NCBI GenBank assembly: GCA_963765265.1
Contig: CAVXVN010000011.1
Coordinates: 124,001 to 188,000, forward strand
Length of the DNA stretch: 64,000 bases
Source of the DNA: Bacillus_BD sp963765265
GTDB lineage: Bacteria > Bacillota > Bacilli > Bacillales > Cytobacillaceae
Reading direction: 5' to 3'
Below the pieces are notes generated by a model, which was not told the origin of the DNA, searched no databases, and worked only from the letters and a program-made list of their open reading frames with translations. Both the position numbers and the translations under genes were made by a program. The stretch's first letter is position 1; every line of letters begins with the position of its first letter. Shown here piece after piece: positions 45,892 to 55,113 of the stretch.

Positions 45892-46560
45892 GTGGCTAAA
45901 ACAATAGTAGAAAAACTAAATTTACAAAAGTATAAAAAAGTAGCGGTATTGAATTTACCAGACGGTGCAAATTATTTAGCGGAGTTAACAGACTTTGACA
46001 CAGAGCTCCATGAAAATACTTATGACCTTATTTTTGCCTTTGTATTACATATGGAGTCATTAAAAGAACTTGTAAACAAGGTGATCCAAAAAGATCTCCT
46101 GAATAAAAACGGTTATATCTTTTTGGCTTATCCAAAAAAGGGGAATAAAGTCTATCCAACGTTTATTCATCGTGATGATTTATTAGATGGAGTAGGTGCA
46201 GATGAAAATGGCTATATTGGGAAGAGTAATATAAAATTTTCCCGTATGGTAGGATTAGATGATATTTTTACCATCGTCGGTCTAAAGGAAGATTCTCGAA
46301 GCAAAAATCAAATATCTACAAAAGCAAGTCAATCTGTGGATGATTATATAGAATTGATTCCAAATGTGGAAATAGATTTACAGGATACTCCTGATTTACT
46401 TGCTTTTTATCAATCACTTACTCCAGGCTACCGTAAAGATTGGGCACGGTATGTGTATAGTGCTAAACAAGAGGCAACAAAAACAAAACGGCGAGAAGAG
46501 ATGAAAATGATTTTGCGCGGTGGCTTTAAGAGCCGTGATTCATATCTTAGAGAAAAATAA
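45892..46560 (+). CDS. YdeI/OmdA-domain protein
   Basis: A 222-residue protein starting at GTG 45892 behind ACAGGTGGATAAC. The N-terminal part resembles a Rossmann-like DUF3052-type fold (NLPDGANYLAELTDFD, YDLIFAFVLHMESL, YIFLAYPKK); the C-terminal part DLLAFYQSLTPGYRKDWARYVYSAKQEATKTKR is the OmdA/YdeI helical domain. Family members are linked to cell-envelope or stress functions without firm biochemistry. Single gene. Confidence 0.7.
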   Translation: MAKTIVEKLNLQKYKKVAVLNLPDGANYLAELTDFDTELHENTYDLIFAFVLHMESLKELVNKVIQKDLLNKNGYIFLAYPKKGNKVYPTFIHRDDLLDGVGADENGYIGKSNIKFSRMVGLDDIFTIVGLKEDSRSKNQISTKASQSVDDYIELIPNVEIDLQDTPDLLAFYQSLTPGYRKDWARYVYSAKQEATKTKRREEMKMILRGGFKSRDSYLREK

Positions 46561-46698
46561 TAATAAAAATCTTCACTATTTTCCATTTTCATCGTAAACG
46601 TTTTCTTCTAGAAGTAGAGGGAGACGTTATTTTTGAAAATAAAACGGAATATTCAATTCGTTAAAAAGCCTGTGTACATATTTTGAAGAATGCTCGTT

Positions 46699-47547
46699 TT
46701 ATCGGAAACTATACAGCTTATTTAAATAGAACAAATAATGATTAAATGAAATCGAACTTTCATTATGGCATATGACAACATGTTGAATTTTATAAGGAGT
46801 AACCCTTTGGTGCAGCATCGATAATTTCGCCAAATGGTTGAAATTAGGTCTAGTGACAAGATCCGTTAAATAAGCTGATTGATTACTATTAGGCTTTCTC
46901 ATTTTATTTAGAGCTTGAATCACTTTTTCCTTGGTCATAATCCCTAACCCATGCCCAAAATACGTATCATCTTCGAGAACAACAGCATTTTCTCCCCTCC
47001 ACCAGGAGGTTTCTGGATTAAAATCTGGATTGTTAAAATAAACCACATCACCGGGCAAGAATTGAGGTGAAGGGACCGATTTTAATCCGAGATCCGTATC
47101 AAAATGCCAGCTGTATAAGTATAGATTTTGGAAATATTGATTAAATAACTCTTCACCTATACTATTTAGAACGGCATGATAAAAGATGATTACTTTTGCT
47201 GTGGCACATTCAAATGCATATAGTGAACCATTGTTGTAGATGTCTTGAATGGCATCAGATGGACGGACGTCAGGTTTGAGCTGAAATCCACCGACATTCG
47301 TCAAATTCCAGTATTTGGGATTACAACGAGCGTTAGCAAAGATCTCAAACTCCACACTACTTTTGTTCATGGCTCTTGCACTGGCAATAATATTTTTTCG
47401 TAGCTTGAGTTCAAAAGAGATCTCATCCACAAAAGAATAAGAATAATAGACTGAACTTTCATGCATTTGCTTAATGATAATCTTTTCGATAGGATCAGAC
47501 GTGACCGAATCAATTTGTTCAAAAGGCTTTCCCAATAGTTGTATCAT
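46699..47547 (-). CDS. tgl: Protein-glutamine gamma-glutamyltransferase (spore coat transglutaminase)
   Basis: A 282-residue homologue of B. subtilis Tgl, which cross-links spore coat proteins. Visible are SFELKLRKNIIASARAMNKS, the catalytic segment SLYAFECATAKVIIFY with its Cys, YSWHFDTDLGL, GDVVYFNNPDFNPE-type strand and WWRGENAVVLEDD, FGHGLGIM. ATG 47547 with TGAGGG upstream is preferred over ATG 47559; it would give MIQLLGKPFEQ, comparable to the known N-terminus. This is good evidence that the organism is a spore former. The gene lies alone and is likely under late mother-cell (SigK-type) control, but no promoter is clear. Confidence 0.9.
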   Translation of the reverse strand: MIQLLGKPFEQIDSVTSDPIEKIIIKQMHESSVYYSYSFVDEISFELKLRKNIIASARAMNKSSVEFEIFANARCNPKYWNLTNVGGFQLKPDVRPSDAIQDIYNNGSLYAFECATAKVIIFYHAVLNSIGEELFNQYFQNLYLYSWHFDTDLGLKSVPSPQFLPGDVVYFNNPDFNPETSWWRGENAVVLEDDTYFGHGLGIMTKEKVIQALNKMRKPNSNQSAYLTDLVTRPNFNHLAKLSMLHQRVTPYKIQHVVICHNESSISFNHYLFYLNKLYSFR

Positions 47548-47679
47548 AAAATCCCTCATTCCACGCTAGGTAATCGTTATACTATTAACTAGCGTATTCG
47601 TACTTTGTTTGAAATGTGAATGTAAATCATCCTTGTATTTGAGTGTTTTAAATATCGGGTTCTACTGTTCGGTTAACTC

Positions 47680-47716
47680 AAAAAGCGCTTCCTGGTACCT
47701 AGGAAGCGCTTTTTTT
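47680..47716. terminator. Strong hairpin terminator
   Basis: AAAAAGCGCTTCCT and AGGAAGCGCTTTTTTT form a perfect stem over a seven-base loop, between the tgl start and the IS remnant. Confidence 0.8.
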
Positions 47717-47759
47717 GCAGCAAGCGACTGCTATTTTAAAAGATATGTTCTATTTAGTT

Positions 47760-48260
47760 TTATTTAACTTCATTCAGCAGAAGTCTCCCACTTCTATAAG
47801 TGGAGATGAATGCCATCTTTTATCATTCAGTGGGGGTTCAAACCCTGACTGAATGAAGTTAAAGCTTCGATTTAGGGTTTATCGACGAGCGATAACTGGG
47901 CGCAAATACGCAGGCGATTTAATTTTTGTTTATATCGTTTAAATGTTCGTGATCACTCCTCTCTGAATTAGATTTGCATTTTGATCACCTGGACCTATAA
48001 ATCGTAAGGAAGCCGGGGAACGGAACCCAACTTTTCTCTTAATTTCCTCAATTTGTATTATGATCAGTTTGGAAATCCGACTTCCTTCTTTCGCATACAT
48101 TTTGCATTGTAAAGCTAATGTTCGGGAGAACTTCATCACTTTTTCCGTTGCTTTTAGCATGTTCATGATTTTAACTCGAGGGACTTCTTTACGAACAGAG
48201 GCACTTTTCATCACTTTTAGATTTGCGGGTTTGGATAAGAACCTTTCGTCGTAGTTTAAG
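47760..48260 (-). mobile_element. IS200/IS605-type remnant (degenerate tnpB end)
   Basis: A 91-codon minus-strand frame (47939-48214) with basic residues is followed, in the same direction, by a highly structured ~100-bp end. The end has outer arms TTAACTTCATTCAG (47764-47777) and CTGAATGAAGTTAA (47849-47862), with inner hairpins around TCTCCCACTT/AAGTGGAGA and CATTCAG...CTGAATG. On the minus strand it reads like the right end and guide-RNA scaffold of IS1341/IS605-type tnpB elements. The frame does not show a recognisable RuvC or zinc finger, so the gene is decayed or mis-framed. 48261-48475 shows no gene. Confidence 0.45.
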
Positions 48261-48479
48261 AAATATCATTCTTCGTCTCACTACCTTTCCGAAAAGATGT
48301 AAGGGGTTTCTTTTTCCCTTTAGATAGTAATTCCCGATGTGACCCTCGGATTCCTTTACCTGAAGTGTTCCTTTCTATCGTCATTTACTCCTGAAAACCG
48401 CCGCCTATCTATTTATTTAGAGAAATTAAGAGAAAATCCACCATCCAAAATCGTAGTATATTGAGAGATGTTGTAGGAA

Positions 48480-48502
48480 ACAGGGGGACGGTTCTTTTGT
48501 TT
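48480..48502 (+). repeat. Half copy of REP-like palindrome
   Basis: CAGGGGGACGGTTCTTTTGT matches one arm of the palindrome at 18301. The second arm is missing. Confidence 0.55.
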
Positions 48503-48630
48503 TATTTTTCCTTTCTTTTTAAATTTAACAGAAAATTCGAATTTAAATACAACTTCTTAAATATAGTAAATGTAAATAGGAATAAAAGACATGAAATTTT
48601 TAGCTTTTCAAAAGATAAGGAGGGGGTTAA

Positions 48631-49458
48631 ATGTTACATATTGTGGCTTGTATTAAGCAAGTACCGGACACCAAAATCATTAAGATGAATCCTAAAACAA
48701 ACACAATGGATCGTAGAACAGCACCAGCGATATTAAATCCTTATGATACCCATGCTGTAGAAGAAGCGGTACGTCTAAGAGATAGGTATGGAGGGAGTGT
48801 ATCCGTTTTATCGATGGGACCACCGCCAGCTGTTCAAGCGATTAAAAAATGTATAGAAATTGGTGCAGATGAGGGCTATTTGATCACGGATCGTAGGTTT
48901 GCCGGGGCAGATACACTAGCAACAAGCTACGCTTTGACAAAAGCATTGGATAAAATTTCAAAAATTAATCCCGTGGATCTAATCATTTGTGGAAAAATGT
49001 CCATTGACGGTGATACCGGACAAGTTGGTCCCGGAATTGCCCGACGGCTCGATATTCCGCCACTTACTTCGGTTAATAAGGTAGTCGAAATCAATCAAGA
49101 CGAGGGTTTCGTGATTATACACCGCAAAATAGAGGACGGATACGAAATCGTAAAATCCACTTTGCCCTGTTTATTTTCAGTTGAAAAAACAATCAATGAA
49201 GTACCATATTCTCCATTTCCAAACATGTTAAAGGCAGCAAAATATCAACCTCACATATGGTCTGTTGATGATTTGGAGGATGTCGATGTTACGCAACTTG
49301 GTTTGAAGGGATCACCTACGATTGTTTCGAAAGTATGGGCCCCGCCAAAACCAGAGGGAGGTACGCTAATTGAAGGCGAACCAAGTAAACAAGTGGAGCA
49401 ATTACTTTCTGTCCTATTTGAAAAGAAAGAATTGTTCAGTGTGAGGGAGGGATTATAA
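48631..49458 (+). CDS. fixA: Electron transfer flavoprotein beta subunit FixA
   Basis: A 275-residue ETF beta/FixA protein: VACIKQVPDTKIIKMNP, NPYDTHAVEEAVRLRD, GADTLATSYALTKAL, DLIICGKMSIDGDTGQVGPGIA. AAGGAGGGGGTTAAATG gives a strong start. It is the first gene of a compact fixABCX set; its stop overlaps the start of fixB. Together with FixB it takes electrons from NADH and, with FixC and FixX, can split them between quinone and a low-potential acceptor in known Fix complexes. Confidence 0.9.
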   Translation: MLHIVACIKQVPDTKIIKMNPKTNTMDRRTAPAILNPYDTHAVEEAVRLRDRYGGSVSVLSMGPPPAVQAIKKCIEIGADEGYLITDRRFAGADTLATSYALTKALDKISKINPVDLIICGKMSIDGDTGQVGPGIARRLDIPPLTSVNKVVEINQDEGFVIIHRKIEDGYEIVKSTLPCLFSVEKTINEVPYSPFPNMLKAAKYQPHIWSVDDLEDVDVTQLGLKGSPTIVSKVWAPPKPEGGTLIEGEPSKQVEQLLSVLFEKKELFSVREGL

Positions 49459-50492
49459 TGGATTTTCAAGATTATAAGGGTGTTTGGGTATTCATTGAAG
49501 AAAAGGATGGGGTCATTCCTTCAGTATCTCTTGAACTGCTAGGTGCTGGACGAAAACTAGCAAACAAACGTGGAGTTGAATTGGCTGGTATTTTAATAGG
49601 AGAAAACATCAAACACTTGGCTAGTACTGTGTTTGAATATGGAGCAGATATCACATATGTTTATGATCAACCCATTTTCAAACATTACCGAACGGAATCT
49701 TTTATGAAAGCCCTTCTTGAATGTGCCAATAAATATAAACCTGAAATTATCCTTTTCGGAGCCACATCAACTGGAAAAGATTTGGCTAGTGCTGTTGCTA
49801 CGGATTTACCGACTGGGTTAACCGCCGATACGACGGAGTTAGATGTAGAAGAGGAAACAGGTTTATTGTTAGCGAGCAGACCCGCATTTGGTGGAAATAT
49901 TATGGCGACGATTCTTTGCAAAAAGTATCGTCCACAAATGGCAACAGTGCGTGCAAAGGTGATGAAAGCATTAACTCCAGAGCCAGGTAAAACAGGTAAA
50001 GTTGTGGAAGAAATGTGTTTCTTAAAAGAAGAAGATATCCGTACAAAAGTATTGGAGATTGTTCAGGAAACAACAAAGAAAATACGAATAGACGAAGCTG
50101 ATATTATCGTTGCTGGAGGAAAAGGCTTAGGAAACAGTGATGGCTTTCAGCTCATTCATCAATTGGCTGAAACACTTGGAGGTGCAGTCGGGGCAAGTCG
50201 TGATGTAGTGGAAGCCGGTTGGGTTGAGCATCCTCACCAAGTGGGGCAAACAGGTGTGACGGTCACACCCAAAATTTATTTTGCCATTGGAATTTCTGGT
50301 GCGATTCAGCATTTAGTAGGGATGAAGAATTCTAGTTTAATCATAGCCATTAATAAAGACAGTGAAGCTCCTATTTTTGATGCTTGTCATTATGGCATTG
50401 TAGGGGATGCCTTTGAGATTGTCCCTTTACTCATCGAGCAGTTTAATCAGGTGATGAAGCGAGAGGAGCTAGGATATGTCAGAGAAGTTTGA
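49458..50492 (+). CDS. fixB: Electron transfer flavoprotein alpha subunit FixB
   Basis: A 344-residue ETF alpha/FixB protein. The N-terminal part (GVWVFIEEKDGVIPSVSLELLGAG) is followed by the FAD-binding C-terminal domain with ADIIVAGGKGLGNSDGF, GGAVGASRDVVEAGWVEHPHQVGQTG, FAIGISGAIQHLVGM and NKDSEAPIFDACHYGIVGD. The start overlaps the fixA stop by one base and the 3' end overlaps fixC by 17 bp. Confidence 0.9.
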   Translation: MDFQDYKGVWVFIEEKDGVIPSVSLELLGAGRKLANKRGVELAGILIGENIKHLASTVFEYGADITYVYDQPIFKHYRTESFMKALLECANKYKPEIILFGATSTGKDLASAVATDLPTGLTADTTELDVEEETGLLLASRPAFGGNIMATILCKKYRPQMATVRAKVMKALTPEPGKTGKVVEEMCFLKEEDIRTKVLEIVQETTKKIRIDEADIIVAGGKGLGNSDGFQLIHQLAETLGGAVGASRDVVEAGWVEHPHQVGQTGVTVTPKIYFAIGISGAIQHLVGMKNSSLIIAINKDSEAPIFDACHYGIVGDAFEIVPLLIEQFNQVMKREELGYVREV

Positions 50493-51771
50493 TTGTATCG
50501 TTGTCGGGGCAGGTCCTGCTGGAATTTCCTGTGCCTTTGAATTAGCAAAAGGGGGTGCGCAAGTTTTACTTATTGAAAGAGGGGAGTATCCAGGTTCGAA
50601 AAACGTGATGGGTGGTGTTCTGTATCGAAAAATGATGGAGGATATTATTCCTGAGTTTTACAAAGAGGCTCCCTTAGAACGCCCCATTGTGGAACAAAGA
50701 TTTATGATGATGGATAAAGAGTCTGCTTTAACATTTGGTTATAAAGGAATGGAGTGGGGTCAAGAACCTTATAATAACTTTACTGTATTACGAGCCAAAT
50801 TTGATCAGTGGTTTGCTAAAAAAGCGGTGGAACAAGGAGCGATTTTAGTAAATGAAACGGTCGTTTTAGAATGTATTGTAGAAGATGGAAAGGTTGTCGG
50901 AGTCAGAACAGACCGTCCTGGTGGAGAAGTTTATGCCGATGTAGTTATTTTAGCAGATGGTGTAAACTCTCTTTTGGCGCAATCCCTTGGGTTTCATAAA
51001 GAATACAGAACGGATGAAGTAGCGCTAGCCACAATGGAAGTGTTAAAGCTTGATACAAAGGTCATTGAAGATCGATTTAATCTAGAGCCAAACCAGGGAT
51101 GTACAATCGAATTGTTTGGCGATGCAACAAAAGGGATTCTAGGTACAGGTTTTCTTTATACCAATAAAGATTCCTTAAGTATTGGTGTTGGCACCCTCCT
51201 TTCTGGTTTAATCAAGCATAAAATTAAGCCTTATGAATTACTAGAATATGTAAAAAACCATCCGATGATTCGCCCCTATATTCAAGGAAGTGAGTCACAA
51301 GAATATTTAGCCCACTTGATTCCTGAAGGAGGCTATAGATCAATGGGGAGAATTGTCGGGAATGGAGTTATCGTGATTGGGGACGCTTCTCAATTAGTCA
51401 ATGCGATTCATCGAGAGGGCTCTAATCTCGCCATGACTTCCGGCAGATTAGCCGCTGAAACGGTACTATTAGCGAAAGAAGCAGGTGATTTTTCTGAAGG
51501 GATGCTCGACCGTTATCGTGTTGAATTAATGAAGGGGTTTGTCGGCCAAGACATGAAAAAATATAAGAATTCGACCCACCATTTTGATAAATTCCCGCAA
51601 TATTTTGAGCAATATATTCCAATGATGAATAAAGCTGCTAGTCAAATGTTTACAGTGGATGGATCGTCTAAATGGCAGAAGCAAAAGAAAATATGGAATG
51701 ATTTAGGCTCAGCCAAAGAAAAAATGAAACTAGCTAAAGATATGTATCGAGCTTGGAGGGTGATCAAATAA
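50476..51771 (+). CDS. fixC: FixC, ETF-quinone oxidoreductase-like flavoprotein
   Basis: A 431-residue FAD protein of the geranylgeranyl reductase/ETF-QO group: GAGPAGISCAFELAKGGAQV (dinucleotide motif), ERGEYPGSKNVMGGVLY, GDASQLVNAIHREGSNLAMTSGR. It would pass electrons from FixAB to the quinone pool and to FixX. Overlap with fixB and with fixX (TAATG) supports one operon. Confidence 0.9.
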   Translation: MSEKFDCIVVGAGPAGISCAFELAKGGAQVLLIERGEYPGSKNVMGGVLYRKMMEDIIPEFYKEAPLERPIVEQRFMMMDKESALTFGYKGMEWGQEPYNNFTVLRAKFDQWFAKKAVEQGAILVNETVVLECIVEDGKVVGVRTDRPGGEVYADVVILADGVNSLLAQSLGFHKEYRTDEVALATMEVLKLDTKVIEDRFNLEPNQGCTIELFGDATKGILGTGFLYTNKDSLSIGVGTLLSGLIKHKIKPYELLEYVKNHPMIRPYIQGSESQEYLAHLIPEGGYRSMGRIVGNGVIVIGDASQLVNAIHREGSNLAMTSGRLAAETVLLAKEAGDFSEGMLDRYRVELMKGFVGQDMKKYKNSTHHFDKFPQYFEQYIPMMNKAASQMFTVDGSSKWQKQKKIWNDLGSAKEKMKLAKDMYRAWRVIK

Positions 51772-52067
51772 TGAGTGAACAGAAAAAGGGTCAGTCAATC
51801 GAAGAAAAACAATACCTTGTTCGCTTTAATGCTGATACAAAGTCTCATCTTCATGTAAAAGATACAGAAATTTGTATAACCTCATGTCCTGATAAAATAT
51901 GTACAATCTTTTGTCCAGCAGAAATCTATAAATGGGAAGACATCCGAATGCATGTTGGTTACGAAGGTTGTCATGAATGTGGAAGTTGCCGAATCGGTTG
52001 CCCACATCAAAATATTAAATGGGAATATCCGAAGGGCGGTCACGGAATCGTGTTTAGGTTAGGCTAA
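51771..52067 (+). CDS. fixX: FixX ferredoxin-like protein
   Basis: A 98-residue ferredoxin with cysteines in CITSCPDKICTIFCPAEIY and YEGCHECGSCRIGCPHQNI, fitting the FixX [4Fe-4S] pattern. It is the final gene of fixABCX and starts in the TAATG overlap with fixC. In nitrogen fixers it feeds nitrogenase, but no nif gene is seen here, so another low-potential acceptor is likely. Confidence 0.88.
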   Translation: MSEQKKGQSIEEKQYLVRFNADTKSHLHVKDTEICITSCPDKICTIFCPAEIYKWEDIRMHVGYEGCHECGSCRIGCPHQNIKWEYPKGGHGIVFRLG

Positions 52068-52083
52068 TCGTAAATGAAGGCAA

Positions 52084-52140
52084 ACAAGGGACAGTTCTCA
52101 CGTCATTTTTTGAAGTATGACGTGAGAACCGTTTTCTTGT
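52084..52140 (+). repeat. REP-like palindrome, divergent copy
   Basis: ACAAGGGACAGTTCTCACG and the complementary arm CGTGAGAACCGTTTTCTTGT form a long stem 16 bp after the fixX stop. It is related to the palindrome at 18301 and probably ends the operon. Confidence 0.7.
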
Positions 52141-52158
52141 TACTTTTCCATTTCATCT

Positions 52159-53604
52159 CTATAAAAGAACGTACGCACTCACAAGAAATAAAACAATCGA
52201 AATGACCCCACCAATGGCAGAGATCTTCAATTTATATTGGGCATATTCGACAAGTTCCATATCTAAAATGGATGCAGTTGTAATCGTTGTATCACCTAAA
52301 GGTGAGGTTAAAGCACCAAATGCCCCACTGGCAAATACGGCCCCGACTGTTAACGGGATGGATGCTCCGGTAGAAACAGCTAATGCGATCCCAAGTGGCA
52401 TAAACAACCCCCAAGTTCCCCATGAGGATCCAATAAAATAACCGACAATGGAACCGATCAGAAATATCGTGGCAGGAGTCATAAAAGCAGGTAAAAAGGC
52501 TCCTAAAGAGGAACTAATAAAGGCTGAAAATCCAAGATCCTCTGCAGATAGTGTAAGGGACCAGATCAGAATGAGAAGACTAATGGCTTGCATCATTTGA
52601 TTACCACCATCATAAAAGTGATATAAAATTTCGTTTAAGGGCTGTCGACGAACTATGTAAAAAATAAAAGTAATGATCAGTGTGATGAAAACAGCTAAGA
52701 GCATGACAAATGTGGCATCAGCCATCGAAAAAGCTTCAAAAATGGTTTTTGCCCCTAAGGATGTACCGTCTTCCCATAAAAGAAATAATGACAAGCCTAG
52801 TAGTAAAAAAACTGGGATTATTAAATTCCATGGTTGTGCTCTTACTATGGACAATTCTTTCTTTATTCCTGCTCGGTGAAATTCATGCTCTTCATCTTCT
52901 ATATGTTCCGGATTGACTTTTTTACTAGATTGTTTTGTTTTTTTAAAAGAAGGCCAGAATGTTAGTACAACTCCGATTAATAACATGACAATCGCATAAA
53001 AGTTGAACATAATGCTCAATAAGAATACTTGATAGGCGGACATACCTAAATTTAGTCCACTAATACCACCTTCGACTAGCGATACCATGAATCCAACAAA
53101 TGCCGTAGCTACAGGTAAAAGTACGATAACGGATTCTGTAGAAATATCCATCATCATACCAACCTTTTGCTTAGGTAAATTCATTTTTTTGATTAGTGAT
53201 TTGACGATAGGACCAATCATCATGATTCGAAACATCGGCATCATAAACGTAAAAGGTAACGTAATCCAGATAATTCCAAGGACTCCACGTTCTGTCTTAA
53301 TTCGCGCACCCATCCATTCTGAAAAACCTTTAATACCTCCAGCGATATTCATCATCCCAACAAGTCCACCAAATAAATAAAGAAAACTTATGATTTTAAT
53401 ATTATTGGTATCGGATAATGTAGTCACCATGTAAGAAATAGATTGCTGTGCCCCATCTAATAAATCAGAAGTAAAAATGATGGACCCTACAAGAAGTCCA
53501 ACCACCAGTCCAGGCAAGACGTCTTTTAGCCATATAGACATGGCAATGACAATAAGAAATGGTAAAAGAGACAACCACGTATGTTCCAAAAATTCTTCCT
53601 CCAA
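52159..53604 (-). CDS. Na+/H+ antiporter, NhaC family
   Basis: A 481-residue, 11-12-helix protein starting MEEEFLEHTWLSLLPFLIVIAMSIW. The NhaC-like signatures include DVLPGLVVGLLVGSII, GTWGLFMPLGIALAVSTGAS and FASGAFGALTSPLGDTTITTASILDMELVEY. It exports Na+ (or works in amine/organic acid exchange as some relatives do) in return for H+. It lies next to the urea transporter and urease genes on the opposite strand. The minus-strand RBS GGAGGAAG is visible. Confidence 0.87.
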   Translation of the reverse strand: MEEEFLEHTWLSLLPFLIVIAMSIWLKDVLPGLVVGLLVGSIIFTSDLLDGAQQSISYMVTTLSDTNNIKIISFLYLFGGLVGMMNIAGGIKGFSEWMGARIKTERGVLGIIWITLPFTFMMPMFRIMMIGPIVKSLIKKMNLPKQKVGMMMDISTESVIVLLPVATAFVGFMVSLVEGGISGLNLGMSAYQVFLLSIMFNFYAIVMLLIGVVLTFWPSFKKTKQSSKKVNPEHIEDEEHEFHRAGIKKELSIVRAQPWNLIIPVFLLLGLSLFLLWEDGTSLGAKTIFEAFSMADATFVMLLAVFITLIITFIFYIVRRQPLNEILYHFYDGGNQMMQAISLLILIWSLTLSAEDLGFSAFISSSLGAFLPAFMTPATIFLIGSIVGYFIGSSWGTWGLFMPLGIALAVSTGASIPLTVGAVFASGAFGALTSPLGDTTITTASILDMELVEYAQYKLKISAIGGVISIVLFLVSAYVLL

Positions 53605-53610
53605 TAGTTA

Positions 53611-53644
53611 GGGGAAACAAAGTGGCGGTTCTCTTGTTCCCCCT
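53611..53644 (-). repeat. REP-like element between nhaC-type and urea transporter genes
   Basis: GGGGAAACAA with GGCGGTTCTC and TTGTTCCCCC forms a short imperfect palindrome related to the other copies. It is in the 46-bp gap between two minus-strand genes. Confidence 0.5.
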
Positions 53645-53650
53645 TAGTAG

Positions 53651-54619
53651 TTATAATGTTGGCAAAACCTTTCTCGCCCCTAAAAAAAGCCAAGTACTAA
53701 GGACAAAAGGCATCGTTAGGGCAGGGAGTCCATAGGGTAAAAGCCAGGTACTGACACTAGCCGTAAGTGGAACTGTTAAACAAGCAGCAAGTATACCTGA
53801 AATACTTCGATAACGATTCTCTTCAGTACTAAACACAATCGCTACAGCCATACATGCTAATATCGCATTGTAGCCATATAGCCCCAGTATAATTAATGAG
53901 TGTTCTCCTCCAAGTCCGTAAGCGATAAGTAAAGCAGCCGCATTTCCCACTACAGCAAAAAGACCGAGTTTCCATCCTGCCCAAAATACAGCAACAAAAA
54001 GCAACAATCCAGATAAGTTATTATCCAGGAAAAATATTTGCCCAATTCCATTAAAAATTCCCTCCGTCCAATTTACCTCACCTGTAATATCTAGCTCCCA
54101 GTGCGTTAAACTTTGAGGCACTAAGGTATTACTTAACTGGAATGCTTTTAATCGATAAGAAACGAGAAGCATAAACCAAGTCAAGATGATAAAAGGAAAA
54201 GTAAGAATCGGAAGTGCCGTATTTTTCATAAAATGGACCATCGAAGCTGAAAAGATAGCCGCAATAACTGCCCCAGCTAATGCAATCATCCACCGAGAAG
54301 TTCCGGTTAAAAATAACATAAGTGCAATGCCTGTTAACACAGAATTATACCCATATAAACCAGAACGCACACTATTTTTTGGTGCCCCTCCTATTTTTCC
54401 TATTACAGTACCAATAATAGAAGACAAAAGAGTAATTATCCCCAATTCATAAGAAGCAATAGTAATAGCAATTAGAATAAGGACACCAGAAACTACATTC
54501 TCAATAAAGATGACTTGAGAGATCCCTTTCAGCGAGGCTAAAATAATGTAGGAAAATTCCCCCTTTGATAAGTCAGCCTCCTTTGGCAAATCATTACGAT
54601 TGTCTTTTAGCATCAACAT
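53651..54619 (-). CDS. Urea transporter (UT family)
   Basis: About 322 residues with the two-fold repeat of the UT/Yut channel family: GISQVIFIENVVSGVLIL...NSVRSGLYGYNSVLTGIA and GIGQIFFLDNNLSGLLLF...HSLIILGLYGYNAILACMA. Each repeat has the Gly-rich selectivity motif. The start codon is unsettled: GTG, ATG (used) and a later ATG follow an AGGAGAGG RBS. It is divergent from ureABCEFGD across 167 bp and clearly supplies urea to the urease. Confidence 0.88.
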   Translation of the reverse strand: MLMLKDNRNDLPKEADLSKGEFSYIILASLKGISQVIFIENVVSGVLILIAITIASYELGIITLLSSIIGTVIGKIGGAPKNSVRSGLYGYNSVLTGIALMLFLTGTSRWMIALAGAVIAAIFSASMVHFMKNTALPILTFPFIILTWFMLLVSYRLKAFQLSNTLVPQSLTHWELDITGEVNWTEGIFNGIGQIFFLDNNLSGLLLFVAVFWAGWKLGLFAVVGNAAALLIAYGLGGEHSLIILGLYGYNAILACMAVAIVFSTEENRYRSISGILAACLTVPLTASVSTWLLPYGLPALTMPFVLSTWLFLGARKVLPTL

Positions 54620-54785
54620 CACCTCTCCTTAAAAATAAATTCCAAATGAAACAGATAAAAGTTTAAATCCAATTTAAATGGAAAAGCTAGATATGTTTAT
54701 TTTTCTAATAAATAACTACATCTTAGTATTTACTTAATGAAGAAAAATCAATTTGGTAATTACAAGAAAAAAAGGGAGGCTTACC

Positions 54786-55089
54786 ATGCAATTATTACCT
54801 CGTGAGATCGATAAGCTTATGATTGTTGTTGCAGCGGATCTTGCTAAAAGGCGAAAAGAAAGAGGCTTAAAATTAAATTACCCAGAAGCGGTAGCGCTCA
54901 TTACTTATGAAGTGTTAGAAGGGGCAAGAGATGGAAAAACGGTTGCACGAATTAATGGAATTTGGCGCAACGATTTTGTCTCGTGAAGATGTCATGAGCG
55001 GTATTCCCGATATCATTGACGATATTCAAGTAGAAGCTACATTTCCTGATGGAACCAAACTTGTTACTGTACATGATCCAATTCGATAA
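54786..55089 (+). CDS. ureA: Urease gamma subunit (one frameshift)
   Basis: 101 residues once joined. The N-terminal part reads MQLLPREIDKLMIVVAADLAKRRKERGLKLNYPEAVALIT. Near 54940 an extra C breaks the frame; without it the sequence continues as GKTVAELMEFGATILSRED and ends TKLVTVHDPIR. RBS AAGGGAGGCTTACC precedes ATG 54786. The length and sequence fit UreA. Intact urease needs this subunit, so the indel probably is an error. Confidence 0.9.
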
Positions 55090-55113
55090 GAATGAACAGG
55101 AGGCTTAAACGTT

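Noticed and set aside
48461..48688. 75-codon plus-strand frame overlapping the fixA start
   Set aside because: It includes the REP-like half palindrome and overlaps fixA, which has its own strong RBS.
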